Positions 1 through 7,888 of a stretch of 64,000 bases of DNA are shown one piece after another. This stretch comes from Nocardia elegans NBRC 108235. Lineage in GTDB: Bacteria; Actinomycetota; Actinomycetes; Mycobacteriales; Mycobacteriaceae. The position numbers were made by a program, and so were the translations under genes. The stretch lies in assembly GCF_001612845.1 (NCBI RefSeq), contig NZ_BDBF01000014.1, positions 106,220 through 170,219 on the forward strand, in the 5' to 3' direction. Each line of letters starts with the position of its first letter. The first letter of the stretch is position 1. A model generated the notes under the pieces. It searched no databases. It saw only the letters and a list, made by a program, of their open reading frames with translations, and had not been told where the DNA came from.

Positions 1-20
1 TGCGAGGACGAAGCAGGCCG

Positions 21-1016
21 ATGATCGACTCTCCCCGATCCGGGGTGATCGCCGCCCGGCACAGTCCCTCCCGCACGACCCACGACCCCGCTCGCGCCGA
101 GAGCGAGGGAGCGGCCCGCACCGTCACCACATCGCGGCCGATAGCCCTCGCGCATACTCTCGCCCCGCTGCGCCGGGGTCAGGGCGACCCGTGCCACCGC
201 GTCACTCCCGACGGCGCCCACTGGCGAGCGTCGCGCATGGCCAGCGGCCCGGTGACCTATCGCCTCGTCCAGTCCGAATCGAATGTCGTGGCGGCACGGG
301 CCTGGGGTCCGGGTGCGGCGGAATTCCTCGAGCACCTGCCCCGCATGCTGTGCGTCGACGAGGAGCTCGACGACTTCGCCCCCGAACATCCCCGCATCGC
401 CGAGGCACACCGGCGTCATCCCGGCCTGCACATGCTCCGCACCGGACTCGTCTTCGAGGCCTTGGTGCCGGCCGTGCTCGAGCAGCGGGTGCACACCGTC
501 ACCGCTCGCGGCTCGTATCGAAAGCTGGTGTGGCAGTACGGCGAACCGGCGCCCGGACCCACGCCCGCGCCGATGCGGGTGCCGCCGTCGGCGCAGACCT
601 GGCGCTACATCCCCTCCTGGGTCTATCACCGCGCCAACGTCGATCCGCAGCGTTCGCGCACGATCGTCACCGCCGCCCGGATGGCCGAGAAGCTGGAGGC
701 CGCCGCGACGATGACGCCGCAGCAGGCCGCCGAGCGGCTGTGCACCGTGCCGGGGATCGGAGTGTGGACGGCCGCGGAGATCGCGCAGCGAGCCCTGGGT
801 GACGCCGATGCGCTGTCGGTCGGTGATTTCCATCTGGCCGCGATCGTCGGCTGGACGCTGCTGGGCCGCCCGCTCGACGACGAGGGCATGGTCGACTACC
901 TGGAACCGCTACGCCCGCACCGTTATCGGGCGATCCGGCTGCTCGAGATATCGGGGCAGGCGCGCAAGCCGGCGTTCGGCCCGCGGACTCCGCTGGTCGA
1001 CCACAGCCGAATCTGA
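21..1016 (+). CDS. HhH-GPD family DNA glycosylase (AlkA/3-methyladenine-like)
   Basis: Probable base-excision-repair glycosylase that removes damaged (alkylated) bases from DNA in the cytoplasm. The C-terminal half has a helix-hairpin-helix, VPGIGVWTA near residue 243, followed about 25 residues later by the catalytic-Asp context VGDFHLA. This is the HhH-GPD arrangement. The N-terminal half (PLRRGQGDPCHRV onward) resembles the AlkA-type beta domain. The first 35 residues are low-complexity and unlike the family. The only in-frame starts before the conserved part are ATG 21 and GTG 45, so the true start is uncertain. The gene is convergent with the ABC importer operon, with 5 bases between the stop codons. 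Substrate range cannot be read from the sequence. Confidence 0.8.
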   Translation: MIDSPRSGVIAARHSPSRTTHDPARAESEGAARTVTTSRPIALAHTLAPLRRGQGDPCHRVTPDGAHWRASRMASGPVTYRLVQSESNVVAARAWGPGAAEFLEHLPRMLCVDEELDDFAPEHPRIAEAHRRHPGLHMLRTGLVFEALVPAVLEQRVHTVTARGSYRKLVWQYGEPAPGPTPAPMRVPPSAQTWRYIPSWVYHRANVDPQRSRTIVTAARMAEKLEAAATMTPQQAAERLCTVPGIGVWTAAEIAQRALGDADALSVGDFHLAAIVGWTLLGRPLDDEGMVDYLEPLRPHRYRAIRLLEISGQARKPAFGPRTPLVDHSRI

Positions 1017-1021
1017 GCGGA

Positions 1022-2302
1022 TCAGCGCTGCGCCGTGGCCTGTGCGGCGGTCTGGGCGCGACGCAACGCCTCGGGTACCGGAATGCGGCCGAGGAACATC
1101 TCGTCGAAGATCGGGTCGATCGCCTGCAGTGCGGCCGCGAAACCCGGTCCGCCACCCGAGGCGATGCGCGGCCCGCGCAGCACATCGAAGAACGGCGACA
1201 CGTCGATGCCCCGGTCCGCCCAATAGTCCCGATACAATCGCTGATCGGCCACAACGGCCGGAATGGTCTGCCCACCGGCGGCCAGATACCGGTTGCCGGC
1301 GGGGCTGCCGAGCCAGGCCAGCACCCGCCGCACCGCATCGGGGTGGGCGGTGCGGGCATCGGCGGCGATGCCGATCGCGTTGTCGGTACTCACCCGGCCT
1401 GCGGGCCCGGCCGGAATCATCGCGATCCCCCAGCCGAAGCGAGCCTGCTGCGCGATCTGCGCCAGATTGAAACTTCCCGATTGGAACAACGCCAGCTTGC
1501 CTTGCAGGAAGGCGTTTTTCGCGAAGTCACTGCCGCTGCGGGTATCCGCCGCCGGAGTGGTGAGCCCCGCCCGCACCAGCCCCACGAGATATCCGAAGGC
1601 GTCCACACCCTGTGGACTGTCGAAGACGTACCGATCCCCGTTCTGGAACTGCCCGCCCGCCGATCCCAGATACGGCAGCGAGAGCGACTGGAAATCGTTG
1701 GCGGCGTTGTAAGCCCAGGGCGCCGCCGCGGCGATCCGGCGCACAAGCGGCTCGAAGGTATCCGGCCCGTGGGGATTCCAGGTCGCGCGTGCCAATTCCG
1801 CGGGGTCGACTCCGGCCGCGCTCAGCAGATCGCGGTTGTAGTAGACCGCCGTACCGCCGTCCACGAATTGCGGTACCGCCCAGAGCTTTCCGTTACGTGT
1901 GTACTGCTCCACCGCACCCGGATCCCACTGCCGCACCGCCTCGGGGCCGAGCATCGCGCCGATATCGGCGAGTCGGCCGGCATCGGCGTAATCGGTGTAC
2001 AGATTCGTCCAGAACAGGTCGTCGACCGTTGCGCCCGCCACGTCGAGACGCAACTTCTGCTGATAGGACGCCCACGGCACCACCGTGATCCGAACCTCGA
2101 CATCCGGTTCGGCGCGCTGGAATTCGTCGAGTGCGGCGCGATAGGCGGGTACGAAGCTCGCATCCCAGATCCGCAGCCGGATCACTGTGCGACCCGACCC
2201 GCCCGTACTGTCGTGGCCCAGCCACAGCGCCGCGGTCATCAGCAGCACCACGGCGAGTGCGACGGCCAGCACGCTCAGCGTCGAGGTCTTCACGGATCTC
2301 AT
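1022..2302 (-). CDS. ABC transporter extracellular solute-binding protein (family 1, sugar type)
   Basis: Binds a solute, probably a carbohydrate, outside the membrane and delivers it to the two permeases encoded just upstream. It has 426 residues, the usual size for family 1 sugar-binding proteins. An N-terminal hydrophobic segment (about residues 8-28) has no lipobox Cys, so it appears anchored by an uncleaved helix or secreted rather than made as a lipoprotein. The mature part has typical features such as IRLRIWDASF near the start and a long alpha/beta body. The start ATG 2302 overlaps the stop of the upstream permease as ATGA, indicating translational coupling. The substrate is unknown. 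Confidence 0.85.
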   Translation of the reverse strand: MRSVKTSTLSVLAVALAVVLLMTAALWLGHDSTGGSGRTVIRLRIWDASFVPAYRAALDEFQRAEPDVEVRITVVPWASYQQKLRLDVAGATVDDLFWTNLYTDYADAGRLADIGAMLGPEAVRQWDPGAVEQYTRNGKLWAVPQFVDGGTAVYYNRDLLSAAGVDPAELARATWNPHGPDTFEPLVRRIAAAAPWAYNAANDFQSLSLPYLGSAGGQFQNGDRYVFDSPQGVDAFGYLVGLVRAGLTTPAADTRSGSDFAKNAFLQGKLALFQSGSFNLAQIAQQARFGWGIAMIPAGPAGRVSTDNAIGIAADARTAHPDAVRRVLAWLGSPAGNRYLAAGGQTIPAVVADQRLYRDYWADRGIDVSPFFDVLRGPRIASGGGPGFAAALQAIDPIFDEMFLGRIPVPEALRRAQTAAQATAQR

Positions 2303-3138
2303 TTCAGGCCCGTCCACGCGATGGACCGCAGCACCTGACGCTGGAAGATCACGAAGAGCACCAGCAGCGGCACGATCGCCAGCGTCGTCGCCGCCATGAC
2401 CAGCGTCCACTGCTCGTTGTAGCGGGTCTGCAGATCGGCGGTGGCCACCGTGAGCACCTGCCAGCGGCCCGAGCCGGCGACCAGCGGCCACAGGAAGCTG
2501 TTCCACTGCGTCACCACGGTGATCACCGCTAACGTCGCCAGGATGGGACGGCTCATCGGCACCACGACGTGCACGATCACGTCGAGGGTGTTCGCGCCGT
2601 CCAGCCGCGCCGCGCCGATCAACTCGCGCGGAATGCCCCGGAAATACTGGCGCAGCAGGAAGATCGCGTACGGCGAGCCGAAGACGAACGGCAGCACCAG
2701 CGCCCAGAACGTGTTCAGCCAACCCAGATGCGCGAACATCGAATACAGCGGAATCAAGGTGACGATCGGCGGCACCATCATGGTCGCCAGGTAGATCCAG
2801 AACAGCAGGTCGCGACCGCGGAACTCGGTGCAGCCGAACGCATATGCGGCGGCGATCGAGGTGATCAGCTGCCCGACGGTGATCAACGCGGTCATCAACG
2901 CCGTCACCAGCACCGCGCGGCCGAACCCCTGGTCGAACGCCGCGCGGAAGTTGTCCCAGGTCATCGGATCCGGCAGTGCGAGAGGAGATTCCGTCGCGAA
3001 CTGCCCCGGCGTCTTCACGGCCGTGAACGCTCCCAGCACCAGCGGCGCCACCGTGCACACCGCGCCCGCGAGCAGCAGCAGGTAGGCGAGGACCGATCGC
3101 GCACCCGCCGAACGGCGCCGTCGGACATCAGAATTCAT
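2299..3138 (-). CDS. ABC transporter permease, MalG/CUT1 type
   Basis: Inner-membrane permease subunit of the sugar-type importer, 279 residues with about six transmembrane helices. The cytoplasmic EAA loop that contacts the ATPase is visible as ELIGAARLDGANTLDVI followed by VVPMSRP. A Lys/Arg-rich N-terminus precedes the first helix (SVLAYLLLLAGAVCTVAPLV). It overlaps the other permease by 11 bases upstream and the binding protein by 4 bases downstream, so the three genes form one operon. No ATP-binding subunit is encoded nearby. CUT1 systems often share one ATPase encoded elsewhere (MsmX/UgpC type), which is the likely explanation here. Confidence 0.88.
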   Translation of the reverse strand: MNSDVRRRRSAGARSVLAYLLLLAGAVCTVAPLVLGAFTAVKTPGQFATESPLALPDPMTWDNFRAAFDQGFGRAVLVTALMTALITVGQLITSIAAAYAFGCTEFRGRDLLFWIYLATMMVPPIVTLIPLYSMFAHLGWLNTFWALVLPFVFGSPYAIFLLRQYFRGIPRELIGAARLDGANTLDVIVHVVVPMSRPILATLAVITVVTQWNSFLWPLVAGSGRWQVLTVATADLQTRYNEQWTLVMAATTLAIVPLLVLFVIFQRQVLRSIAWTGLK

Positions 3139-3994
3139 AGCCGGTCCTGGTACGGAAGTAGCGATGCTGGACCACGGTGATCGCCAGCATGATCCCGAAG
3201 ACCACGATCGTCATGGCCGCGGCCCGCCCGGGCCGCGCGGCGTTGAACGCTTCCGAAAAGATCTGCATCGCCACCACATTCGTGCGATCGCCCGGACCGC
3301 CCTTGGTCAGGGCATACACGGTGTCGAAGGTCTGGAACGCGGTGATGGTCCCGGTCACCAGGACGAAGAACAGGGTGGGCCGCAGCAGCGGCAGTGTCAG
3401 CCACCGAATCCGCCGCCAGCCGGTGGCCCCGTCCAGCGCCCCCGCCTCGTGGATCTCCGGAGGTATCGCCCGCAGCCCCGCGACGAAGAACAGGGCCACA
3501 TAGCCGAAGTTCGACCAGATGCTCACCGCCGCAACCGAAGGCAGGGCCAGCGCCGGATCGGCCAGCCATTCGATCCGCCGGCCCAGCAGTGCGTTGAGCG
3601 CCCCGTCGGTGGGTGCGAACAGCCAGCGCCAGATCACGCCCACCGCCACCGGCGCGCACATCCAGGGCAGCGCGAACAGCACCCGGAACGCGCCACCGGC
3701 ACGGCGGCGCACCAGCAGCGCGGCCACCGCGAATCCGAGGACGGTCTGCAGCGGCACTACGAGCACGGTGAGCGCCGCCGTCACCAGGAGGGAATGGCCG
3801 AATGCGTCATCGGACAGCACCGAGCGCCAATTGCGCAGGCCCACGAATTCCATGGGCCCGAGCAGATTCCAGCTGTGCAGGCTGAGCCAGCCCACCAGCA
3901 CGATCGGCAGGATCAGGAAGACCCCGATCCCGAACAGGCTCGGCGCCAGCAGCATCCAACTCGTCACGGCACGACGAACCGCTCGTCGGTTCAC
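3128..3994 (-). CDS. ABC transporter permease, MalF/CUT1 type
   Basis: First gene of the importer operon, 288 residues with six predicted membrane helices. It has the MalF-like EAA loop EIHEAGALDGATGWRRIRW followed by LPLLRP. It pairs with the MalG-like permease to form the translocation pore. The ATG at 3994 follows a 63-base gap after the fabG-like gene, and that gap contains a perfect hairpin. The importer is therefore probably transcribed separately, or only partly read through from fabG. Substrate class is inferred from the family only. Confidence 0.88.
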   Translation of the reverse strand: MNRRAVRRAVTSWMLLAPSLFGIGVFLILPIVLVGWLSLHSWNLLGPMEFVGLRNWRSVLSDDAFGHSLLVTAALTVLVVPLQTVLGFAVAALLVRRRAGGAFRVLFALPWMCAPVAVGVIWRWLFAPTDGALNALLGRRIEWLADPALALPSVAAVSIWSNFGYVALFFVAGLRAIPPEIHEAGALDGATGWRRIRWLTLPLLRPTLFFVLVTGTITAFQTFDTVYALTKGGPGDRTNVVAMQIFSEAFNAARPGRAAAMTIVVFGIMLAITVVQHRYFRTRTGYEF

Positions 3995-4003
3995 AGCAGA
4001 TGA

Positions 4004-4025
4004 CGCTACCGGTCACCCGGTAGCG
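4004..4025 (-). terminator. hairpin between fabG-like gene and ABC importer
   Basis: Perfect inverted repeat CGCTACCGG-TCAC-CCGGTAGCG directly after the fabG-like stop and just before the first permease. There is no U-tract, as is common for actinobacterial terminators. It probably ends or attenuates transcription coming from fabG. Confidence 0.6.
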
Positions 4026-4057
4026 GCTTCGCCGCAGCGCCGCGGCGACGGGCTCGC

Positions 4058-4810
4058 TCAGTCCAGCGGACCGCCGGCGACGTAGACGACCTGGCCGGAG
4101 ACGAAGCCGGCGCCCTCGCTGACCAGGAAGGACGCGGTATGCGCGATATCCTCCGGCCGGCCCACACGCTGCACCGGGATCTGCGCGGCGGCGGCCTTCT
4201 GGAAGTCCTCGAACGGTACGCCCACCCGCTCGGCGGTCGCGGCGGTCATATCCGTGACGATGAAGCCCGGGGCGATGGCATTGGCAGTGACGCCGAATTT
4301 GCCGAGTTCCAGCGCGAGGGTCTTGGTGAAGCCCTGCAGACCGGCCTTGGCCGCGGAGTAGTTGACCTGGCCGCGGTTGCCCTGTGCCGAACTGCTCGAC
4401 ATGTTCACGATGCGACCCCATTTGGCGTCGACCATGTACTTCTGCACCGCGCGGCTCATGAGGAACGCGCCGCGCAGGTGCACGTTCATCACCGCGTCCC
4501 AGTCGTCGACGCTCATCTTGAACAGCAGGTTGTCGCGCAGGATGCCGGCGTTGTTGACCAGGACGGTCGGCGGTCCGAGCTCGTCGGCCAGCTTTGTCAC
4601 CGCGGCGGCGACGGAATCCTCGTTCGAGACGTCGGCGCCCAGCGCGACGGCCCGGCCGCCGGCGTCGGTGATCGCCCGGACGGTGTCGGCGCAGTGCGCC
4701 GCGTCCAGGTCGAGTACGCCTACCTGCAGTCCGTCCTGAGCCAGCCGGGTCGCGATCGCGGCACCGATGCCTCGTGCCGCGCCGGTGACGACGGCAACGC
4801 GTTCAGCCAT
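4058..4810 (-). CDS. fabG: SDR oxidoreductase, 3-oxoacyl-ACP reductase (FabG) family
   Basis: NAD(P)H-dependent reductase of the classical short-chain dehydrogenase family, 250 residues. The cofactor motif TGAARGIG is at the N-terminus. NNAG is near residue 85, the catalytic Ser lies in NMSSSSAQG, and the YSAAK catalytic Tyr/Lys follow. FabG-type enzymes reduce 3-oxoacyl-ACP or -CoA, but many actinobacterial paralogues have other substrates, so the exact one is open. ATG 4810 is preceded by AGGAGG. The gene stands alone: 82 bases separate it from the membrane-protein gene upstream, and a hairpin lies downstream. Confidence 0.85.
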   Translation of the reverse strand: MAERVAVVTGAARGIGAAIATRLAQDGLQVGVLDLDAAHCADTVRAITDAGGRAVALGADVSNEDSVAAAVTKLADELGPPTVLVNNAGILRDNLLFKMSVDDWDAVMNVHLRGAFLMSRAVQKYMVDAKWGRIVNMSSSSAQGNRGQVNYSAAKAGLQGFTKTLALELGKFGVTANAIAPGFIVTDMTAATAERVGVPFEDFQKAAAAQIPVQRVGRPEDIAHTASFLVSEGAGFVSGQVVYVAGGPLD

Positions 4811-4892
4811 TGGCGGTCCTCCTGTACCTCTCGGAACATTCGCTGTGAAGGAACGGTACGCGCCGCTATTCCGCCCACCGCGGCGGCAGCCG

Positions 4893-5756
4893 CTATTCCA
4901 CCCACAGCGACCAGATGCTGCTGCGCCCCTGTCCTTCGCAGACCAGCGCGTGCCCGTCCGGGGTGCGGGCCGTCTTGTCCAGATTGGGATCGCATTTCGC
5001 CCCGCCCTCGTACACGGCCGTCGACACCGAATACGGCCCGGTCCAGCGGTAGCCGCTGGTGCCGTGCAGGCACAGCAGCGTGCCGCCGTCGGACGCGGAC
5101 CCGATCAATCCGGCCTGCGCCTGCGTGCACACCTCGCCCTTGGCCGCCGAGACGGGCCCGGCGGGAGCGGTCGTGGTCGTGGCCGGCGCGGTCGGCGGCG
5201 GTGTCACCACCGTCGTCGGTACCGCGGTCCGGGTCGCGGCGGTGTTCGAGGTGACGGTCTCGGTGCTGAGGGCGGCCGGAACCGCGCCCAGCGTGGTGTG
5301 CGGCAGGGTGACACCCGAAAGCACCAGCGCCGCAGCGAGAATCAGCACCTCGGCCAGTCCCAGGAGCAGGGCCGACATCGCCATCACCCGTCCGCGTGGA
5401 TGGCTGAAGGCGATCAGGCCGAATACGATTGCCACCGGGAACAAACCGAGCAGCGCGGCCACCAGCGCGACGATCGCGTACGGATTGACGATCGGCGGCA
5501 CCTCCACCCGCAGCCGTCCGGTGCGGCGGCGATTGGGTGCGCCGTCCCAGCGGTCCTCCTCGGCGTCGGGCGCCGGCCGCCGACGGTTCGGCGTGGTTTC
5601 CCACCGTTCGTCGGGCGGTTCGGCGACCCGGGGATTGGCGGCCCGGCGCGGCGGCGGCGGTTCCCAGCGATCGTCCGCGGCGACGGGCTCGTCGGCCCAG
5701 TACTCCTCCTCGGGGACCTCGGGCCAGCGTTCCTCCGCGTACTGGTTGCGGGCCAT
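4893..5756 (-). CDS. DUF4190-like membrane protein with long charged N-terminus
   Basis: 287 residues. The first ~85 are hydrophilic and rich in Pro, Arg and Trp, with repeats of the form DDRWE / DERWE / NRRR. Two close transmembrane helices follow (NPYAIVALVAALLGLFPVAI and a second about residues 115-140), an arrangement seen in DUF4190 proteins. Then comes an Ala/Thr/Pro linker (TVVTPPPTAPATTTT) and a ~75-residue C-terminal domain with four Cys, probably outside the membrane. ATG 5756 has GAGG 6 bases upstream. Function is unknown. The layout suggests a surface-exposed domain on a short membrane anchor. Confidence 0.75.
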   Translation of the reverse strand: MARNQYAEERWPEVPEEEYWADEPVAADDRWEPPPPRRAANPRVAEPPDERWETTPNRRRPAPDAEEDRWDGAPNRRRTGRLRVEVPPIVNPYAIVALVAALLGLFPVAIVFGLIAFSHPRGRVMAMSALLLGLAEVLILAAALVLSGVTLPHTTLGAVPAALSTETVTSNTAATRTAVPTTVVTPPPTAPATTTTAPAGPVSAAKGEVCTQAQAGLIGSASDGGTLLCLHGTSGYRWTGPYSVSTAVYEGGAKCDPNLDKTARTPDGHALVCEGQGRSSIWSLWVE

Positions 5757-5919
5757 GTGGTTCCTCTCGGTCGTGCAGGAACCTGGACACGCGGACCCCG
5801 CCCGTTACCGAAGAAGAATAGGTGGATCGGCGCGACCCGCAACCCCCGTCTGTTCAGGGCGGGCGCCCGGTGCGCGGGGCAGCCGCCGGACGTCATCCCC
5901 GAGCGTCCGGCGCGCGCCA

Positions 5920-6174
5920 CTAGACCTCGTCGATCACGTGTTCCCCGACGAATGCGATCCGGATCGCCAGCAGCCAACCGGCAATCGCGAGAACGATGCG
6001 GTCGTACAGATCCGGTCCGCTGCGGCGGGCATGGCGTGGGCGGTGGGCGCCACCGCCCACGGGTAGCGGCCGGGTGTCCGGGAGATAGACCGCCGCGCGG
6101 TGGCCGCCGTCGACCCGGTGCCGTGCGTGCCGGTGGGCGGCATGCCGGGCGCCTCCCCCGGCGAACGCGGTCAC
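5920..6174 (-). CDS. small protein with C-terminal membrane helix
   Basis: 84 residues if started at GTG 6174, which overlaps the upstream stop as GTGA. The first ~50 residues are His/Arg/Gly-rich and basic. The end (YDRIVLAIAGWLLAIRIAFV) is a single hydrophobic helix followed by GEHVIDEV. The stop/start overlap with the preceding small gene is the main evidence that it is translated. I do not recognise a family. It may be a tail-anchored membrane peptide made together with its neighbour. Confidence 0.5.
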   Translation of the reverse strand: MTAFAGGGARHAAHRHARHRVDGGHRAAVYLPDTRPLPVGGGAHRPRHARRSGPDLYDRIVLAIAGWLLAIRIAFVGEHVIDEV

Positions 6175-6374
6175 GGGATGGCCCGATCGTCGAGGACGCA
6201 GCGGCCCTGTTCGACCAGCACCGCCCGCGCCCGCCGCCTGACCACGCACGTATCGACGGTGCAGTCGAGGTGCAGTTGCATTGCGGCGTGGGCTTGTTCG
6301 ACGGTCATGATGCCCGGATCGGCGCCGCAGCGCAGCAGTCCGGCGACCGGCATGTGGAGATTCGTCAGTTGCAT
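6171..6374 (-). CDS. small conserved-looking protein (67 aa), unknown function
   Basis: 67 residues starting MQLTNLHMPVAG, with ATG 6374 preceded by a GGGGGT Shine-Dalgarno-like stretch. It contains the pattern CTVDTCVVRRRARAVLVEQG and four Cys in total. The composition is amphipathic with no membrane helix. Its stop overlaps the start of the next small gene as GTGA, so the two form a coupled pair. No function is recognised. The two close Cys (CTVDTC) could bind a metal or form a disulfide, which is inference only. Confidence 0.5.
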   Translation of the reverse strand: MQLTNLHMPVAGLLRCGADPGIMTVEQAHAAMQLHLDCTVDTCVVRRRARAVLVEQGRCVLDDRAIP

Positions 6375-6841
6375 TCGGACACCCCCGCCGCGAACCGGCG
6401 GCGCGGTGGAGCTGGTGGATCCTGTGGTCCGGTCGCGGCGCGGCCGGTCGAAGCGGACGAAAGTTCGCTGGTCATCAACGACGACCCGATGACATGAACA
6501 GCCATGACTCCTCGTTCCTGCATGCGATACCCGACTGTGCCCGGCGAGCCGACTCCGGGGCCCCGCTGCGAGCACACTCTCAGCATCCATCAGATCGTCG
6601 CTGCGCGGGGCAGAATCGCCGATCCCGTCCGATTCCCAGCGAACCGCCAGCACCGAATCAGCTTGGGAGAAAAGGACTTTTCGCATCCGTCCGAGCGTCG
6701 CCACCTGCGAACACTCCGGGCATGCCGCGGCGCCGCCGCCCGGGATGCGCGCCCCGAATATTTGCCGGCAGATCACGAAACCACACCCGTTTCGCAACGA
6801 ATCTATGTTTACCCCGGGCCCGTTCGGGTAATCAGAACTAC
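6375..6841. other. intergenic region between divergent small genes
   Basis: About 470 bases with no convincing gene, although open frames exist on both strands. It should hold the promoters for the minus-strand pair and for the small membrane protein. An inverted repeat TTACCC (6809-6814) / GGGTAA (6826-6831) ends 10 bases before the ATG at 6842 and could be an operator. Confidence 0.5.
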
Positions 6842-7039
6842 ATGGATCGCGGGCTGAGAAATACCTCACCTCGGTACCGCAAACTGCTTCCGGGTGACTG
6901 GGTAGAACACCTTATCGTCGGAATGTTGTTCGTGGTATCGGCTGTCGGGGTGTACGTACTGACCGGTGCCATGCTCTCGTCACTGCTGGTAGGAGCGCTG
7001 GTCGCGGTAGTCGCGATCGGTGTGGTGACAATGCTTTAG
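6842..7039 (+). CDS. small two-helix membrane protein
   Basis: 65 residues. A basic N-terminus (MDRGLRNTSPRYRKLLPGDW) is followed by two hydrophobic helices (LIVGMLFVVSAVGVYVL and SLLVGALVAVVAIGVVTML) that reach the C-terminus. There is no strong Shine-Dalgarno, but a dyad sits just upstream. The stop codon lies inside a perfect hairpin, which supports a real transcript ending here. The family is not recognised. It is convergent with the sdh operon. Confidence 0.6.
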   Translation: MDRGLRNTSPRYRKLLPGDWVEHLIVGMLFVVSAVGVYVLTGAMLSSLLVGALVAVVAIGVVTML

Positions 7040-7062
7040 CCGGTCGGCGAACCGACCGGCTA
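7037..7062 (+). terminator. terminator hairpin containing the stop codon
   Basis: Perfect 11-bp stem TAGCCGGTCGG / CCGACCGGCTA with a CGAA tetraloop. The first three bases are the TAG stop of the small membrane protein. No U-run follows. Confidence 0.7.
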
Positions 7063-7094
7063 CGTGGTTACCGTTATTCGAACAAAGTGAGAAA

Positions 7095-7135
7095 ACGGCG
7101 GAATCGGTGAAGAAATTCTTCTCCGATTCCGCCGT
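7095..7135 (-). terminator. sdh operon terminator
   Basis: 13-bp perfect stem ACGGCGGAATCGG / CCGATTCCGCCGT. The inner GAAGAA/TTCTTC extends the pairing, and on the minus strand the stem is followed by TTTTC. It sits 4 bases beyond the sdhB stop and is the most canonical Rho-independent terminator in the window. Confidence 0.85.
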
Positions 7136-7139
7136 AGAT

Positions 7140-7886
7140 TTATCGCCGGAACAATTTGTTACCCAGCCAGACGATCGGATCGTATTTGCGATCCACAACC
7201 CTTTCCTTCATCGGGATGAGGGCGTTGTCGGTGATCTTGATGTGTTCCGGGCACACCTCCGTGCAGCACTTGGTGATGTTGCAGTAGCCGAGTCCGAACT
7301 CCTCCTGCGCCATCTCGCGCCGGTCCGCCACATCCAGCGGATGCATCTCCAACTCGGCCACCCGCATCAGATAGCGCGGCCCGGCGAAGGCGTTCTTGTT
7401 GTCCTCGTGGTCACGCACGACGTGACAGGTGTTCTGGCACAGGAAACATTCGATGCACTTGCGGAACTCCTGCGAGCGTTCCACATCGCGTTGCTGCATC
7501 CGGTAGTCGCCCGGCTTCAGATCGGCCGGCGGCGTGAAAGACGGGATCTCCCTGGCCTTCTGATAGTTGAACGACACGTCGGTGACGAGGTCGCGGATCA
7601 CCGGGAAGGTGCGCATCGGGGTCACCGTCACCACCTCGTCGGCGGCGAAGGTCGACATTCGGGTCATACACATCAAGCGCGGGCGGCCGTTCACCTCCGC
7701 CGAACAGGAACCACACTTGCCGGCCTTGCAGTTCCAGCGCACCGCCAGATCCGGGGCCTGGGTGGCCTGCAACCGATGGATGATGTCGAGGACGACCTCG
7801 CCCTCGTTCACCTCGACGGTGTAGTCCTGCAGTTCGCCCTTGTCGTCGTCACCGCGCCATACGCGGAAGTGGGCATCGTAACCCAT
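7140..7886 (-). CDS. sdhB: succinate dehydrogenase iron-sulfur subunit
   Basis: Electron-transfer subunit of membrane succinate dehydrogenase (succinate to fumarate, electrons to menaquinone). 248 residues. The N-terminal ferredoxin-like domain carries the 2Fe-2S cysteines (CKAGKCGSC and a later C in RLMC). The C-terminal half has CIECFLCQNTC for the 4Fe-4S cluster and KCCTEVCPEHI for the remaining cluster ligands. The start lies 2 bases after the sdhA stop, so it is the third and last gene of the operon and is followed by a strong terminator. The arrangement matches the mycobacterial Sdh1 set (Rv0247c-0249c) rather than the sdhCDAB type. Confidence 0.93.
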   Translation of the reverse strand: MGYDAHFRVWRGDDDKGELQDYTVEVNEGEVVLDIIHRLQATQAPDLAVRWNCKAGKCGSCSAEVNGRPRLMCMTRMSTFAADEVVTVTPMRTFPVIRDLVTDVSFNYQKAREIPSFTPPADLKPGDYRMQQRDVERSQEFRKCIECFLCQNTCHVVRDHEDNKNAFAGPRYLMRVAELEMHPLDVADRREMAQEEFGLGYCNITKCCTEVCPEHIKITDNALIPMKERVVDRKYDPIVWLGNKLFRR

Positions 7887-7888
7887 TG

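Noticed and set aside
2303..3058. Upstream extension of the solute-binding protein to 3058
   Set aside because: Lies inside the permease gene in another frame. The ATGA overlap fixes the start at 2302.
6494..6841. Upstream extension of the small membrane protein to 6494
   Set aside because: The added 116 residues are Pro/Arg-rich without any pattern, and the ATG at 6842 starts a clean membrane protein.
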